Assembly: GCA_900545335.1 (NCBI GenBank)
Contig: UQYP01000008.1
Location: 1-64,000 of the forward strand
Direction of reading: 5' to 3'
Length of the DNA stretch: 64,000 bases
From: an uncultured Sutterella sp.
GTDB taxonomy: Bacteria; Pseudomonadota; Gammaproteobacteria; Burkholderiales; Burkholderiaceae_F
Notes under the pieces: generated by a model
The model's database searches: none
Told to the model about the DNA's origin: nothing
Seen by the model: only the letters and a program-made list of their open reading frames with translations
Shown here: in pieces, positions 55,603 through 64,000 of the stretch
Layout of the letters: every line of letters starts with the position of its first letter
How positions within the stretch are numbered: the first letter of the stretch is position 1
Program-made: the position numbers and the translations under genes

Positions 55603-57168
55603 CTATCGAATCAACTTGAGCATGATAAAGCGCACAGCAAGAGCCGAGCAAAATATTAGGGTTGACATGGCAGCGCCTTCAGAAATAAAACCGCTGTCAA
55701 TCATCTGGATAGCAGCCACCGCTGCGGGCATAGTCTGAGGAGTATACAAAAAGACCACTGCCGAGATGGTGGTCAAAGCGGAAGCAAAAAGATAACAGAA
55801 TATTTCTCTTAAGCCCGTCTTTGATAAAGGAAGAACGACTTGGCAAAGAGTTTCACTACGCGAGACGCCTAAACTTAACCCCACAGTTTCGTAACGCGGG
55901 TCAATGCCATCGAGCGTATTGACCGCAGTCAGGTGGCTTACGGTGAAAAGGTGAATCACGGTATTAAAAATCAAAAGCCCCATGCCGCCCACAGCGCTTT
56001 CAATAAAGCTCAGTCCCGAAAAACTTAATGCAAAAGCCAAGCCTAAAACGGTTCCGGGAATGCAAAGGGAAAAACGGGTCAGCGCTTCATAAAGTGAGCA
56101 AAAGACGGAGGGTATGCAAGAGAACCTTTTTTCAATGACAGCACCGATAAAAGCAATGAGGGTGCCTATGACCGCCACACCGGCAGCCAAAATAAAACTA
56201 TTGACCCAGGGGCTTAAGCCGTAAGTGGAATTTTTAAATTCGTAATTGGCTAAGGTGAGCTCGGGCCTATAGGGCCAGAAGGTTACGAAGGACCCATAGA
56301 TGACAATGGCGATTGTCATTACTTCAAAAAGGACAAAGCCCCAGGAAAAAATGAGGAGGGGTGTGCCCCAGGCTGTTTTATAGCCTGAAAGTGTTTTAGC
56401 GGCGGCAAGAGTAGGTTTTTTCTTAGAAAAGCAGGCAGTGAAGTAAAACGCGGCAGCGGCCGGCGCCAAGAGCCAAAGACTTAAAAAGGCGGCCGCAGCC
56501 GTATTTTGTGTGCCGATTGCCTGGTTGTAGATTTCGGTGGCAAGCATCGGGAAGGGGCCGCCTAAGAGTTTGGGGACACCGAAATCGGTAATGGTGAGAA
56601 CAAAGGCAATTAAAAATGCATTAATAAGCGCCCCTTTTGAGTGGGGTACCAGTAACGTGAAAAGTTGTTTGACACTTCCAGCCCCTAAAGAGCGCGCAGC
56701 ATCAAAGAGTTTGGCATCAAAGCGCTCCAGGGCCAAAAGGCACTGCATCGTAGCGTGCGGCAACGTAAAAACAAAAGCGCCTAAGAAAATCCCGAGCGCA
56801 CCGTAAAGAGAGGACTGCAAAATAATGCCGTTGTGACCGAACAAATAAATAAGGCCGATCGCAGGCATCACAGACGGCGCAAAAAGCGCACAGGGAAAAA
56901 GCGCCTTCATCAGATAGGCCTGAGGTCCCTTTAAAGTGACGAGGCTAAAAGCGATCAGAAAGCCTGCGATGGCGCTAGAGAGACCCACTCCGACACCCAT
57001 CAGCATAGTGTTTGTGAAGCTTCTAGCGTTGTGCGCTGTGAAAAATTCCGACAAAGTCGGTGCTTCAAAAAGCGTGAAGCAAAGATTAGCCATCGGCCAA
57101 ATGAGACCTACGGCTAAAAGAATCAGCAGCAAAAGGAAAACCGCCTGCGCGGTCCGCTCCAGCCTCAT
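55603..57168 (-). CDS. ABC transporter permease, two-domain FbpB/PhnU type
   Basis: 521 residues from the ATG at 57168 (GGGAGA seven bases upstream), overlapping the ATPase stop as ATGA. Two permease halves each contain an EAA loop: LLALERFDAKLFDAARSLGAGSVKQLFTLLVPHSK and LDGIDPRYETVGLSLGVSRSETLCQVVLPLSK (by location, residues about 140-175 and 420-450). Typical of ferric-iron and 2-aminoethylphosphonate importers. Confidence 0.9.
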   Translation of the reverse strand: MRLERTAQAVFLLLLILLAVGLIWPMANLCFTLFEAPTLSEFFTAHNARSFTNTMLMGVGVGLSSAIAGFLIAFSLVTLKGPQAYLMKALFPCALFAPSVMPAIGLIYLFGHNGIILQSSLYGALGIFLGAFVFTLPHATMQCLLALERFDAKLFDAARSLGAGSVKQLFTLLVPHSKGALINAFLIAFVLTITDFGVPKLLGGPFPMLATEIYNQAIGTQNTAAAAFLSLWLLAPAAAAFYFTACFSKKKPTLAAAKTLSGYKTAWGTPLLIFSWGFVLFEVMTIAIVIYGSFVTFWPYRPELTLANYEFKNSTYGLSPWVNSFILAAGVAVIGTLIAFIGAVIEKRFSCIPSVFCSLYEALTRFSLCIPGTVLGLAFALSFSGLSFIESAVGGMGLLIFNTVIHLFTVSHLTAVNTLDGIDPRYETVGLSLGVSRSETLCQVVLPLSKTGLREIFCYLFASALTTISAVVFLYTPQTMPAAVAAIQMIDSGFISEGAAMSTLIFCSALAVRFIMLKLIR

Positions 57169-58181
57169 GCAACTTCTCCCCAAGAGCAAGCCCGGGCTAA
57201 AGGAATGCGCACGGCATAAAGTTTGCCGACCGTAAGCGTATCTGCGACAGGGTTTGTGCGCGGCACCTGAGCGGTGACCTGAGTTTCAAAGTCATTTAAA
57301 AGAAAGCGGGCAATGACAAAGTCACCTGTAAATTCCCGGCTTAAAAGCTCTGCCGTAAAGGTTTCAGGCTCACTGAGCACCCTTTCGGTGGCTTTCATCA
57401 CTTCAATATCGGCGTAGCGCACGCCGGTAAGCCGCCCGCCTTTAATTTTTTGAGACTTAAAAAGATTCATGCCGCCCGCAAACGTTGCAACAAAAGGTGT
57501 GGCGGGCTGATCGTAAAGGCGGCTCGGGGTGTCGGCCTGCTCAATTTTTCCGTGATTTAATATCACGATAAAGTCTGAAAGCGCGAGCGCCTCATTTCTG
57601 TCGTGCGTCACCATGACAGTTGTGATGCCTGCTTTTTGCTGAATCTCCCGCAGTTCACGTCCGAGATTGGCGCGGTTCGTTGGATCAAGCGCTGAGAGCG
57701 GTTCATCCAAGAGCAAAAATTTGGGATTGATGGCAAGGGCTCTGGCAATCGCGACGCGCTGCTGCTGACCGCCCGAAAGTTCATGCGGGAAACGCCCTTC
57801 AAGGCCTTCCAAGTGCGTAAGAGCAACTAAGTGATCAAGTTTTTCTTTTTTCTCTTTTTCTGAACTTTTCTTTGAAAAACCGTAAAGAATATTGTCTTTA
57901 ACCGTGAGGTTGGGAAAAAGCGCATAGTGCTGAAAGACAATGCCGATGCGTCTTTTTTCAATGGGAACACTTGTGATGTCTTCACCTTCAAAAGAGATTT
58001 TCCCGTGGGTGACTGATTCAAGCCCCGCCAAAATCATTAATAGTGTCGTTTTTCCGCTTCCCGAGGGGCCCAGGATGCAGGTAAAAGACCCTTGGGGGAT
58101 GTCCACACTGATGTCGTTGAGAACCTGAGCTTGGCCGAAGCTTTTTGAGAGATGCTCGATTTTAAGAAACTGATTCTGCAT
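57165..58181 (-). CDS. ABC transporter ATP-binding protein
   Basis: 338 residues. Walker A GPSGSGKTT near residue 39, Q-loop VFQHYALFP, signature LSGGQQQRVAIARAL, Walker B FLLLDEPLSALD, switch VTHDRNEAL. The C-terminal TOBE-like part (residues 240-330) is as in FbpC/PhnT. Energises the importer encoded on both sides. Confidence 0.95.
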   Translation of the reverse strand: MQNQFLKIEHLSKSFGQAQVLNDISVDIPQGSFTCILGPSGSGKTTLLMILAGLESVTHGKISFEGEDITSVPIEKRRIGIVFQHYALFPNLTVKDNILYGFSKKSSEKEKKEKLDHLVALTHLEGLEGRFPHELSGGQQQRVAIARALAINPKFLLLDEPLSALDPTNRANLGRELREIQQKAGITTVMVTHDRNEALALSDFIVILNHGKIEQADTPSRLYDQPATPFVATFAGGMNLFKSQKIKGGRLTGVRYADIEVMKATERVLSEPETFTAELLSREFTGDFVIARFLLNDFETQVTAQVPRTNPVADTLTVGKLYAVRIPLARACSWGEVA

Positions 58182-58192
58182 GGCCTCTCCCT

Positions 58193-59188
58193 TTATTCAT
58201 TTGCAATTGCCTGCCAGCGAGAAAGCATTCGGGCTTTGTCAGTGCCTGCTTTTTCAAAGTCAATCGGTAAAAAGCGAGAAGACAGTTCCCGTCCCTTTTG
58301 AGTGCTGAATCGATCAATGGCGGCAATGCCGCTAAATGAAGCGGCAATTTGGGCAACACTGTCAGACGCGCAAAAGTCAAGAAATTTGGCTGCCGACTGC
58401 GGATGACGAGATCCCTTGGGCATAGCTGAGCCTTCTGCGTCCCAGGCAATCCCTTCTTTAGGTTCTACCGTTTGAACGGGGATTGAAAACCGCATAAAGG
58501 GACGAACAAAGGCTTCTGAAGTGAGCGCAATGGGAATCTCTCCTTGCGCAATCATGGAAGCAGGACGCGCCCCCGAAGCGGTGTAAAAGAGAATATTGTC
58601 GTGAAGTTTTCTTACGTACTCCCAGCCTTTTTCTTCTCCCAGGCCCTGAATCCAGCCCATAAGAAACATAAAGCCGGTACTTGAAGCCACAGGACTCGGC
58701 ATCACGATCTTGCCTTTATAGCGGGGATCGGCAAGGTCTTCCCAACTTTTCGGAATCGGTAAATTGGCTTTTTTCAATAGCTCAGTGTTGACGCAAATGG
58801 AACCACCCCAGGCATTAATCCCGAACCAGGAAAAGTCTTCGGCACGCATGAGGGGATTGATTTCGTCAGCATTTTTGGGCTTATAAGGAGTAAGGACACC
58901 GAAAAGTCTCAGCCTTTCAAGCGCAATGGCTGAAAGCCCTAAAATCACATCAGCTCTGGGGTGCTCTTTTTCCGCCAAAAGTCTCGCTGTTATGGGGCCT
59001 GCCGAATCCCGAATGTAGGTGATTTCAATGTCGGGATGCTGAACCTCAAAAGCGTTTTTATAGACGGATAAAAACTCAGGCTCGACAGCCGTATAGACGA
59101 GCAGGGGCTCTTTGGCGCAGGCCGAATGGCCAAGTGCCAGTAAAAAAGTACTCAAAAACGCGAAGAGTCCCTTTTTGAAATGCATCAT
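58193..59188 (-). CDS. ABC transporter periplasmic substrate-binding protein
   Basis: 331 residues. Signal peptide GLFAFLSTFLLALGHSACA. LLVYTAVEPEFLSVYKNAFEVQHPDIEITYIRDSAGPITARLLAEKEHPRADVILG-type start (residues 28-85) belongs to the Fbp/PhnS family. The ligand may be iron, a phosphonate or a phosphoester; the operon context favours a phosphorus compound. Its ATG overlaps the cytidylyltransferase stop. Confidence 0.88.
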   Translation of the reverse strand: MMHFKKGLFAFLSTFLLALGHSACAKEPLLVYTAVEPEFLSVYKNAFEVQHPDIEITYIRDSAGPITARLLAEKEHPRADVILGLSAIALERLRLFGVLTPYKPKNADEINPLMRAEDFSWFGINAWGGSICVNTELLKKANLPIPKSWEDLADPRYKGKIVMPSPVASSTGFMFLMGWIQGLGEEKGWEYVRKLHDNILFYTASGARPASMIAQGEIPIALTSEAFVRPFMRFSIPVQTVEPKEGIAWDAEGSAMPKGSRHPQSAAKFLDFCASDSVAQIAASFSGIAAIDRFSTQKGRELSSRFLPIDFEKAGTDKARMLSRWQAIANE

Positions 59189-59670
59189 TCCAGACGGAAT
59201 TCTTTTTTGATGGATTCAATAAGAAAACGTGCAACCTTGTCGGAGGCTTTGGAGGGTTTTGCGTCCGTATTCATTTCAATTAAGCTGTCGAGCACTCGCT
59301 CGCGCAGAATTGAAGAGCTGATGCCTTCCGTGCGGGGATAAATCACGAGTTTTTCTTTAGGGATGTGGTTGGAATTATCTGCACCGTGCACGAGGTAGTC
59401 GCACTTTTGCTCAAGCATATATTCGTAAGAAATCAGCCAGGGGCTGGGTACGACTTCTTTGACGTAGCGGATCGATTCAAGGATTTCTTTACGTTCGTCA
59501 AATGTGAGCTCCGGCGTGTAGCCCTTGGTGCGCTTGATTTCATCATCGGTGGTCAATGCAACAATCACATCACCGATCTCAGCGGCTTTTTTCAAAAGAC
59601 GGATATGACCGTGATGAATGAGGGTGGCAGACATGTCCACCATGACACGAGGGCGCTTTTCTTCTGACAT
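59185..59670 (-). CDS. Cytidylyltransferase, TagD-like
   Basis: 161 residues. HHGHIRLLKKAAEIGD holds the HxGH motif, RTKGYTPELTFDERKEIL the second site, and EGISSSILRERVL the (I)SSxxLR motif. It most likely makes CDP-glycerol; CDP-ethanolamine or another CDP-alcohol is possible. First gene of the operon ending at 51413. Confidence 0.88.
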   Translation of the reverse strand: MSEEKRPRVMVDMSATLIHHGHIRLLKKAAEIGDVIVALTTDDEIKRTKGYTPELTFDERKEILESIRYVKEVVPSPWLISYEYMLEQKCDYLVHGADNSNHIPKEKLVIYPRTEGISSSILRERVLDSLIEMNTDAKPSKASDKVARFLIESIKKEFRLE

Positions 59671-59992
59671 AGTGACTCCAATAACTTTGTCTCAACGCAG
59701 GTTATAGTTAAGGGCAAAGAGAACGATTCTCAGAATATAGCCTTCCATTTTAGTATTCGTGTCAAATACACGTCAAAAAACTGTCAAGGCGTCACAAAAA
59801 AAGGAAAAAAAGGGAGCAAAACTGAATAATACAGAAAATGCTTCTGCTGATTACGTAATCCGGAATAGGTAATTTTAGTTATGAATCAAACGAACTCTTT
59901 GTCCGCTAAGTGAAATAATTTGAGCGTAGCAATTGATAGCGTCCTTGACGCCTACTTCCAAATAACCGAAATCACTACTGAAAAATCATAAG
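59671..59992. other. Gene-free stretch
   Basis: 322 bp between two leftward genes. AT-rich, with several GTCAA steps (59758-59795) but no clear hairpin. It probably contains the promoter of the cytidylyltransferase operon; I see no gene. Confidence 0.6.
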
Positions 59993-60871
59993 TTATTTGG
60001 CAATCAAATCTAAGGCAGGAAACGAATCTAAAAGCAGATTTGCGGTTTCTTGCAGCTCTTTTGTTTTAATTCTGGGTGGAACAACCTCTTTTAAATTTTC
60101 TATATCATCAGCCCGAAACTCAATTGGAATCGGCTTTTGCACCTCTTGCCTAGCACCCAAGAAATAGTCTTCAAACTTAAAGTTTTGATCTTGATGAATC
60201 GGGGTATTTTTAACTGTGATCCATTGAGCCGGAATCCCATATGCCTGAGCGACAATAACACCGTGTAATGAGGAAGAAAAAATTTTCTCGCAAGAGCAGA
60301 GTTCATTGATAAAACTTTCAATTTCTTGAGGCGTTTGACGAGTAATATTAATGATTTCAAATGTATCACTATTGATGCCTTGAAGTTTGTTGCTTTGACT
60401 ATGGTGCAAGATGAGGCCTATTTTGTGTTTTTCTTGTCTCGCTGTTTTTGGTTCGTAAAAACGTGGAAGCAGAATGGCGGGATCGCCATATATTCCGGGA
60501 ACTTTAAAACCGGCATTTAGGCAGACTTTTTCAGTCAAAGGTCCTCGCAAGGCATAAATAAATGATCGTTTGAAACTTTGTTTGTACCAGTTTTGTAAGT
60601 GCTTGTGAATGCTATAAAAGGGAATTTTTCTGAAAGGATCACTTGTCAGTGAACCGGAACCCCAAATATGACTTTGACTAAATAACGTTGATGAACGGAT
60701 AAGACTGCCGATTCCAACAAGGTTATCTTTACCTTTCAAGCTGGCATGTTTTACTTCACACCTCGTAATTTTGGAAATAAGATAGGGAGAAAGACTATCT
60801 CCGAAGTTGGGTATGGTATTCCAATAACACAAACTGATGGTTTTTCTTCGGGGTTGAAACGTAGTATTCAT
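59993..60871 (-). CDS. Polysaccharide pyruvyl transferase family protein
   Basis: 292 residues from the ATG at 60871 (MNTTFQPRRK); a TTG at 60883 is rejected. LCYWNTIPNFGDSLSPYLI at the start, HIWGSGSLTSDPF, YALRGPLTEKVC, YGDPAILLP and SSLHGVIVAQAYGIPAQWI follow the CsaB/WcaK order. It probably adds ketal pyruvate to a surface sugar. Confidence 0.85.
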   Translation of the reverse strand: MNTTFQPRRKTISLCYWNTIPNFGDSLSPYLISKITRCEVKHASLKGKDNLVGIGSLIRSSTLFSQSHIWGSGSLTSDPFRKIPFYSIHKHLQNWYKQSFKRSFIYALRGPLTEKVCLNAGFKVPGIYGDPAILLPRFYEPKTARQEKHKIGLILHHSQSNKLQGINSDTFEIINITRQTPQEIESFINELCSCEKIFSSSLHGVIVAQAYGIPAQWITVKNTPIHQDQNFKFEDYFLGARQEVQKPIPIEFRADDIENLKEVVPPRIKTKELQETANLLLDSFPALDLIAK

Positions 60872-60936
60872 TATGACGCTCAAAATAGATATCTTTAGTT
60901 GAGCAGTTTAACAAAGAATCTCATCAACTCGAAAAT

Positions 60937-61740
60937 CTAGAAAAAGGTTATCGGTGAGGCTAAATTTTTCAGTAGTGCCACAACGCTCCAAGCAGTCGAG
61001 GTACTGGATTTGGGATTGGCAGGATCCGGTCGACCGGCAACCGTTAACTCAGCACGCATAAGGTTATTTTTCAAGACGATGTGGTGAATATTTTCAGAAG
61101 TGTTCGGGTCGCTTGTAATTTGAACGGTAGCAGTTTTTAAGGAATCAGATGCGAGTGCTGCAGCGACGGCAACATTTACATTTTTGGGGAACCCGTTAAT
61201 GGCTTCAGGTACAGATCCGGTAAAAATGATTTCTTGGCGATCTGTGGGTAAAGATACTCCCTTAAGATAAGGAGCACCCTCTAAACTTTTCGGTGCTTTT
61301 TTGTTGCCAATCTGAACTTCTGCGTTGCCCATTAAGGCAAATGTCTGCATTAAATCAAGTGCTCCGATGGCGCCGTTCGGAAGATAAACTTTGCGATGAT
61401 TTTTCCCTGCACATTTGGTTAAATCAGAGCGAAATTGATCATCTGCTAAAGCCCCGATAGAGGCAATGACGAGGTCTGAGCCGTGCTCCAATACCGGCAG
61501 GGCATATTCCTTAACGGCATCGCGTCCGGCAAATTCAACCACGATATCCGGGAAGCCAGATAAAAGCTCTTCAATGCTTGTGCAGGCATCGGCATCTAAA
61601 GTCTGCGCTAAGGCATTGGCGTGTTCAGGGGTTCTAGCCATGATCGCGACAATACGATAGTCATCTGCTAAAAGTCTTTGGGTTTGTGTACAAAAAATCT
61701 TTGCTAGCGCACCGGCGCCGATCACAGCAATTGTTTTCAT
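60937..61740 (-). CDS. L-aspartate dehydrogenase-like protein
   Basis: 267 residues. NAD-binding IAVIGAGALAKIF at the start; DIVVEFAGRDAVKEYALPVLEHGSDLVIASIGAL and YLPNGAIGALDLMQ are AspDH features, with a C-terminal DUF108-like part (PKNVNVAVAAALA). It may supply iminoaspartate for NAD synthesis. Only a TagD-independent neighbour; no operon link to the surface genes is evident. Confidence 0.85.
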   Translation of the reverse strand: MKTIAVIGAGALAKIFCTQTQRLLADDYRIVAIMARTPEHANALAQTLDADACTSIEELLSGFPDIVVEFAGRDAVKEYALPVLEHGSDLVIASIGALADDQFRSDLTKCAGKNHRKVYLPNGAIGALDLMQTFALMGNAEVQIGNKKAPKSLEGAPYLKGVSLPTDRQEIIFTGSVPEAINGFPKNVNVAVAAALASDSLKTATVQITSDPNTSENIHHIVLKNNLMRAELTVAGRPDPANPKSSTSTAWSVVALLKNLASPITFF

Positions 61741-61754
61741 AAGAGGCCTTTGAT

Positions 61755-62594
61755 TTAACCGAAATCGTGATTGAGTTTAATCTTTTTTAGCCAATAGCTA
61801 TAGTAAGACGGCAGGAATGTCTGAACGTCAATACCATAGGCTTGAGCCAGTGCTTTGGCAATTTTTGGAGCATTCATAAATTCCGGCTTGGTTTCAGGCA
61901 TACTGTCCACAATCCAAATAAATGAAGCAAGAACACGTCCTAGGTCACGTACAACCCATTTCATTGGGGTAGTTGATGAGAAAATTTGAGCTGAATCCAA
62001 ATCCCAAAAGCCCATTTCATCGCCATGAACGTAGAAATTGGCTAATTTCATATCGCCGTGCTTGATATGAGCATCGTGTAAGCGTCTCAATAATTTTCCG
62101 GCATCAATAAGTAAGTCAAGAGAATTGGGCTGTTGCTTTAAAACTGAATCTGCTGTTTGAGCGTCTTTTAGAGCCTCTGTGATGATGTAAGAGTCAGAAA
62201 TTAACTGCAGCGTTCTTCTTTCACCCATAGCAAAAACTTTGGGTGTTCCGATCCCGGCTTCTTCAAGTTTCTTTGCGACTACAGCAGTCCAGTAGCTTCT
62301 TGAAGGTTGAATGAAATAGCGGAAACGCAATCCGAAAGCTTTTTGATGAAAGCGAACGTGTTTTCCAAAAAAAATTTGATTGTTGACAGTAAATAAACTG
62401 GCTGTCGACTTTTTGGAATGTTTCTGCAGCTTGCCATTTTCGATGATGTCATCGATATCTGAGGCAATGGGTAGTAGTGTGTCCTGAAACGATCCGGCTA
62501 ACACACGATAGTCAAGATTGCCGATCCGAACAGATTTCGTGCCGGATGTGTTATCCAATAATTCAGTCAGCTCAGAACTCCAACGTGTATACAT
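61755..62594 (-). CDS. LPS kinase-like protein (WaaP/InaA family)
   Basis: 279 residues from the ATG at 62594 (SD GAGAG); the TTG at 62609 is rejected. HIKHGDMKLANFYVHGDEMGFWDLDSAQ is the kinase catalytic core (HGD...N and DxD). Members phosphorylate LPS core heptose or Kdo. It precedes aspartate dehydrogenase by 14 bp. Confidence 0.85.
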   Translation of the reverse strand: MYTRWSSELTELLDNTSGTKSVRIGNLDYRVLAGSFQDTLLPIASDIDDIIENGKLQKHSKKSTASLFTVNNQIFFGKHVRFHQKAFGLRFRYFIQPSRSYWTAVVAKKLEEAGIGTPKVFAMGERRTLQLISDSYIITEALKDAQTADSVLKQQPNSLDLLIDAGKLLRRLHDAHIKHGDMKLANFYVHGDEMGFWDLDSAQIFSSTTPMKWVVRDLGRVLASFIWIVDSMPETKPEFMNAPKIAKALAQAYGIDVQTFLPSYYSYWLKKIKLNHDFG

Positions 62595-62626
62595 ATTTTT
62601 AACTCTCAAATGCTTATCTTTTGAAT

Positions 62627-64000
62627 TTAATAAAAAATTTCATCTAACCAGATTGCTTTCTTACCTAATTGGCTCGGCTGTAAATGGTCATCATCGCGAT
62701 ACCATTCAAGAACATTGCATTTGTAGTTTTTACAAATGTGATGTTCAGTATCAATCATGGTCGCAACATCTCCTAGAGCTGCTGTAACCCCATCATTGCC
62801 TTTTTTCCATAGACCATGATCATCGTAGCTGACGAAGTAATTTTTCATATCAGGTTTAAAACGATTAAAGTGCCTCATAGGATCAAAATTACCCTGTGCT
62901 CCACCAACACCTTCATCCCAAGGTGGATCCAGTACAACATAGGCTTTTAAGTCGGGGCGCTTTGAAAGAACTTGTTTGAATTTTTTAACACCTTCTTGGA
63001 AGTAATCTTTGTCGTAGTTTGATCCCCATTTGTTGAAGATTACAACTTTCTTAACTTGAGGATTTTCAATTAGCGTGTAAAAAGCTTTAGAAGCTTTCTG
63101 GCATTTTTCTTTTCCGCCCTGATACAAGGGAAAGCAACCGGAAGTATGGATCATTGCGGCAGGTTTCGAGAATTTTTTGGAAAGAAATGCCATTCGATAG
63201 TAATACTGATTGGCATGAGAATCTCCGGCAAAAATAATTTCAGGTATTCCTGAATCAATACCGTATACATCAACAGTTTCAACTTTTATTTGAGGTAGTT
63301 TGGACCAATTAATATCTTCTCGGATTTTTGTAAGTTCCGGGAATTCGTGATTAATGGAGCGGCTGGGCAAGCCTTCAGTTTTTCTTAAAATGTAACCGAA
63401 AGAAGAGGGCAAAATTAAAGCTATTAACAATAAAACTGCAACCGGAACTCTAAATTTCCCAATTGAAAGCTTAAATGTCGATCGCCTGATGGGATTTTCC
63501 ACGTAATAGTAAACGAGCGTAGCAAGAATAAAAGATAGAGCAATGGCCAATAACGTAAATTGGTAAGCAGGCGACGGTAAGCAAATATTTAAGAAAGACA
63601 ACAAAGGCCAGTGCCACAAATACAGCGAGTAACTGATGAGCCCGATGAAAATCATCGGAGACCAGCCTAAGAGATATTTATTGACCAGCGCGTTCGGATG
63701 AGCGGCAATCAATAATACAGCTCCGATGACCGGTAAGAGGGTAATCAATCCGGGATGCGACCAAGAAGGTTTGTAAAAAAGCATTAGCCCTAAGGTCAAT
63801 ATCAACCCAATGATTGAAAGTCCATGGCGAAGCCCCAAAGTAAGTTTTTTAGGATCAAAGAGTTGGAAAGTTTCCAGATAAGCTAGGACAATACCTGCGC
63901 CTAATTCCCAAAAGCGTGTTAAAGGAAAATAGAAAGCGAAATTCTTATCGGTAACGAATAAACAGGCAACTAAAGAAGCTATAGCGATACTAAAAACTAA
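62627..64000 (-). CDS. OafA/YrhL-type O-acyltransferase with SGNH domain (partial)
   Basis: 457 residues in the window; the frame is open to the right edge, so the N-terminus is missing. RFWELGAGIVLAYLE and GLISYSLYLWHWPLLSFL are acyltransferase-3 signatures; YYVENPIRR marks the end of the membrane part. Residues from about 245 on are a periplasmic SGNH-like domain (IIFAGDSHANQYYY, then D...H near DDDHLQ). It O-acetylates or acylates surface sugars. Confidence 0.92.
   Translation of the reverse strand, partial: LVFSIAIASLVACLFVTDKNFAFYFPLTRFWELGAGIVLAYLETFQLFDPKKLTLGLRHGLSIIGLILTLGLMLFYKPSWSHPGLITLLPVIGAVLLIAAHPNALVNKYLLGWSPMIFIGLISYSLYLWHWPLLSFLNICLPSPAYQFTLLAIALSFILATLVYYYVENPIRRSTFKLSIGKFRVPVAVLLLIALILPSSFGYILRKTEGLPSRSINHEFPELTKIREDINWSKLPQIKVETVDVYGIDSGIPEIIFAGDSHANQYYYRMAFLSKKFSKPAAMIHTSGCFPLYQGGKEKCQKASKAFYTLIENPQVKKVVIFNKWGSNYDKDYFQEGVKKFKQVLSKRPDLKAYVVLDPPWDEGVGGAQGNFDPMRHFNRFKPDMKNYFVSYDDHGLWKKGNDGVTAALGDVATMIDTEHHICKNYKCNVLEWYRDDDHLQPSQLGKKAIWLDEIFY

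Overview
The window looks like part of a gut betaproteobacterium of the Sutterellaceae (Parasutterella/Sutterella-like). The reasons are moderate GC, a Bug/TctC-type tripartite tricarboxylate transporter, the betaproteobacterial methyltransferase-rnhA-dnaQ order, and LPS-type surface genes. This is a judgement from gene content; no taxonomic search was run. Two parts are present: a prophage from base 1 to about 39.75 kb, continuing past the left edge, and host chromosome from about 39.97 kb to the end.

PROPHAGE STRUCTURE. Leftward from 26.1 kb runs a mosaic structural operon. It has a lambda-type head (Nu1/A/W/B/ClpP-like protease/D/E) and a P2-type contractile tail (FI, FII, E/E' with a -1 frameshift site, T, X, D, V, U, W, J, I, H). 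It ends in a chaperone-like gene and a collar/tip gene at 5.4-5.9 kb. The tip gene is the expressed end of the most striking object here: a 5.6-kb array of 23 more complete promoterless alternative C-terminal tips plus one cut by the window edge. They alternate strictly in orientation, head to head across short TGTTTGG...CCAAACA inverted repeats and tail to tail over 4 or 11 bp. This is a shufflon-like tail-tip switching locus with 24 complete visible tips. No recombinase is in the window.

PROPHAGE CONTROL AND ACCESSORY GENES. Between 26.1 and 39.7 kb are an unidentified rightward gene with a foldable leader, a truncated ParB/methylase gene, two BRO-type antirepressors with unusual leaders, a Panacea-type toxin-antitoxin pair, RusA, replication genes with 11-bp phased iterons, a Cro/CI switch, and a rightward run of small early genes. 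The early run includes AlpA-like, MazG-like and decayed PAPS-reductase-like genes. The leader of the replication gene can form an H-type pseudoknot that hides its ribosome binding site. The second antirepressor leader carries a duplicated target and its antisense copy, with the SD inside one target. No integrase or lysis genes are visible; they may lie left of the window.

CHROMOSOME. tctCBA (40.0-42.9 kb), a methyltransferase, rnhA, dnaQ, an RND efflux pair, and a DUF4143 ATPase preceded by five 23-bp direct repeats. Then comes a tightly coupled six-gene leftward operon (51.4-59.7 kb): a cytidylyltransferase, a three-component ABC importer, a CDP-glycerol glycerophosphotransferase-like protein, and a YidC domain joined to an alkaline-phosphatase-superfamily phosphotransferase. 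I read this as a surface phospho-polymer or decoration locus. The window ends with a polysaccharide pyruvyl transferase, an aspartate dehydrogenase, an LPS kinase-like protein and an O-acyltransferase cut by the right edge.
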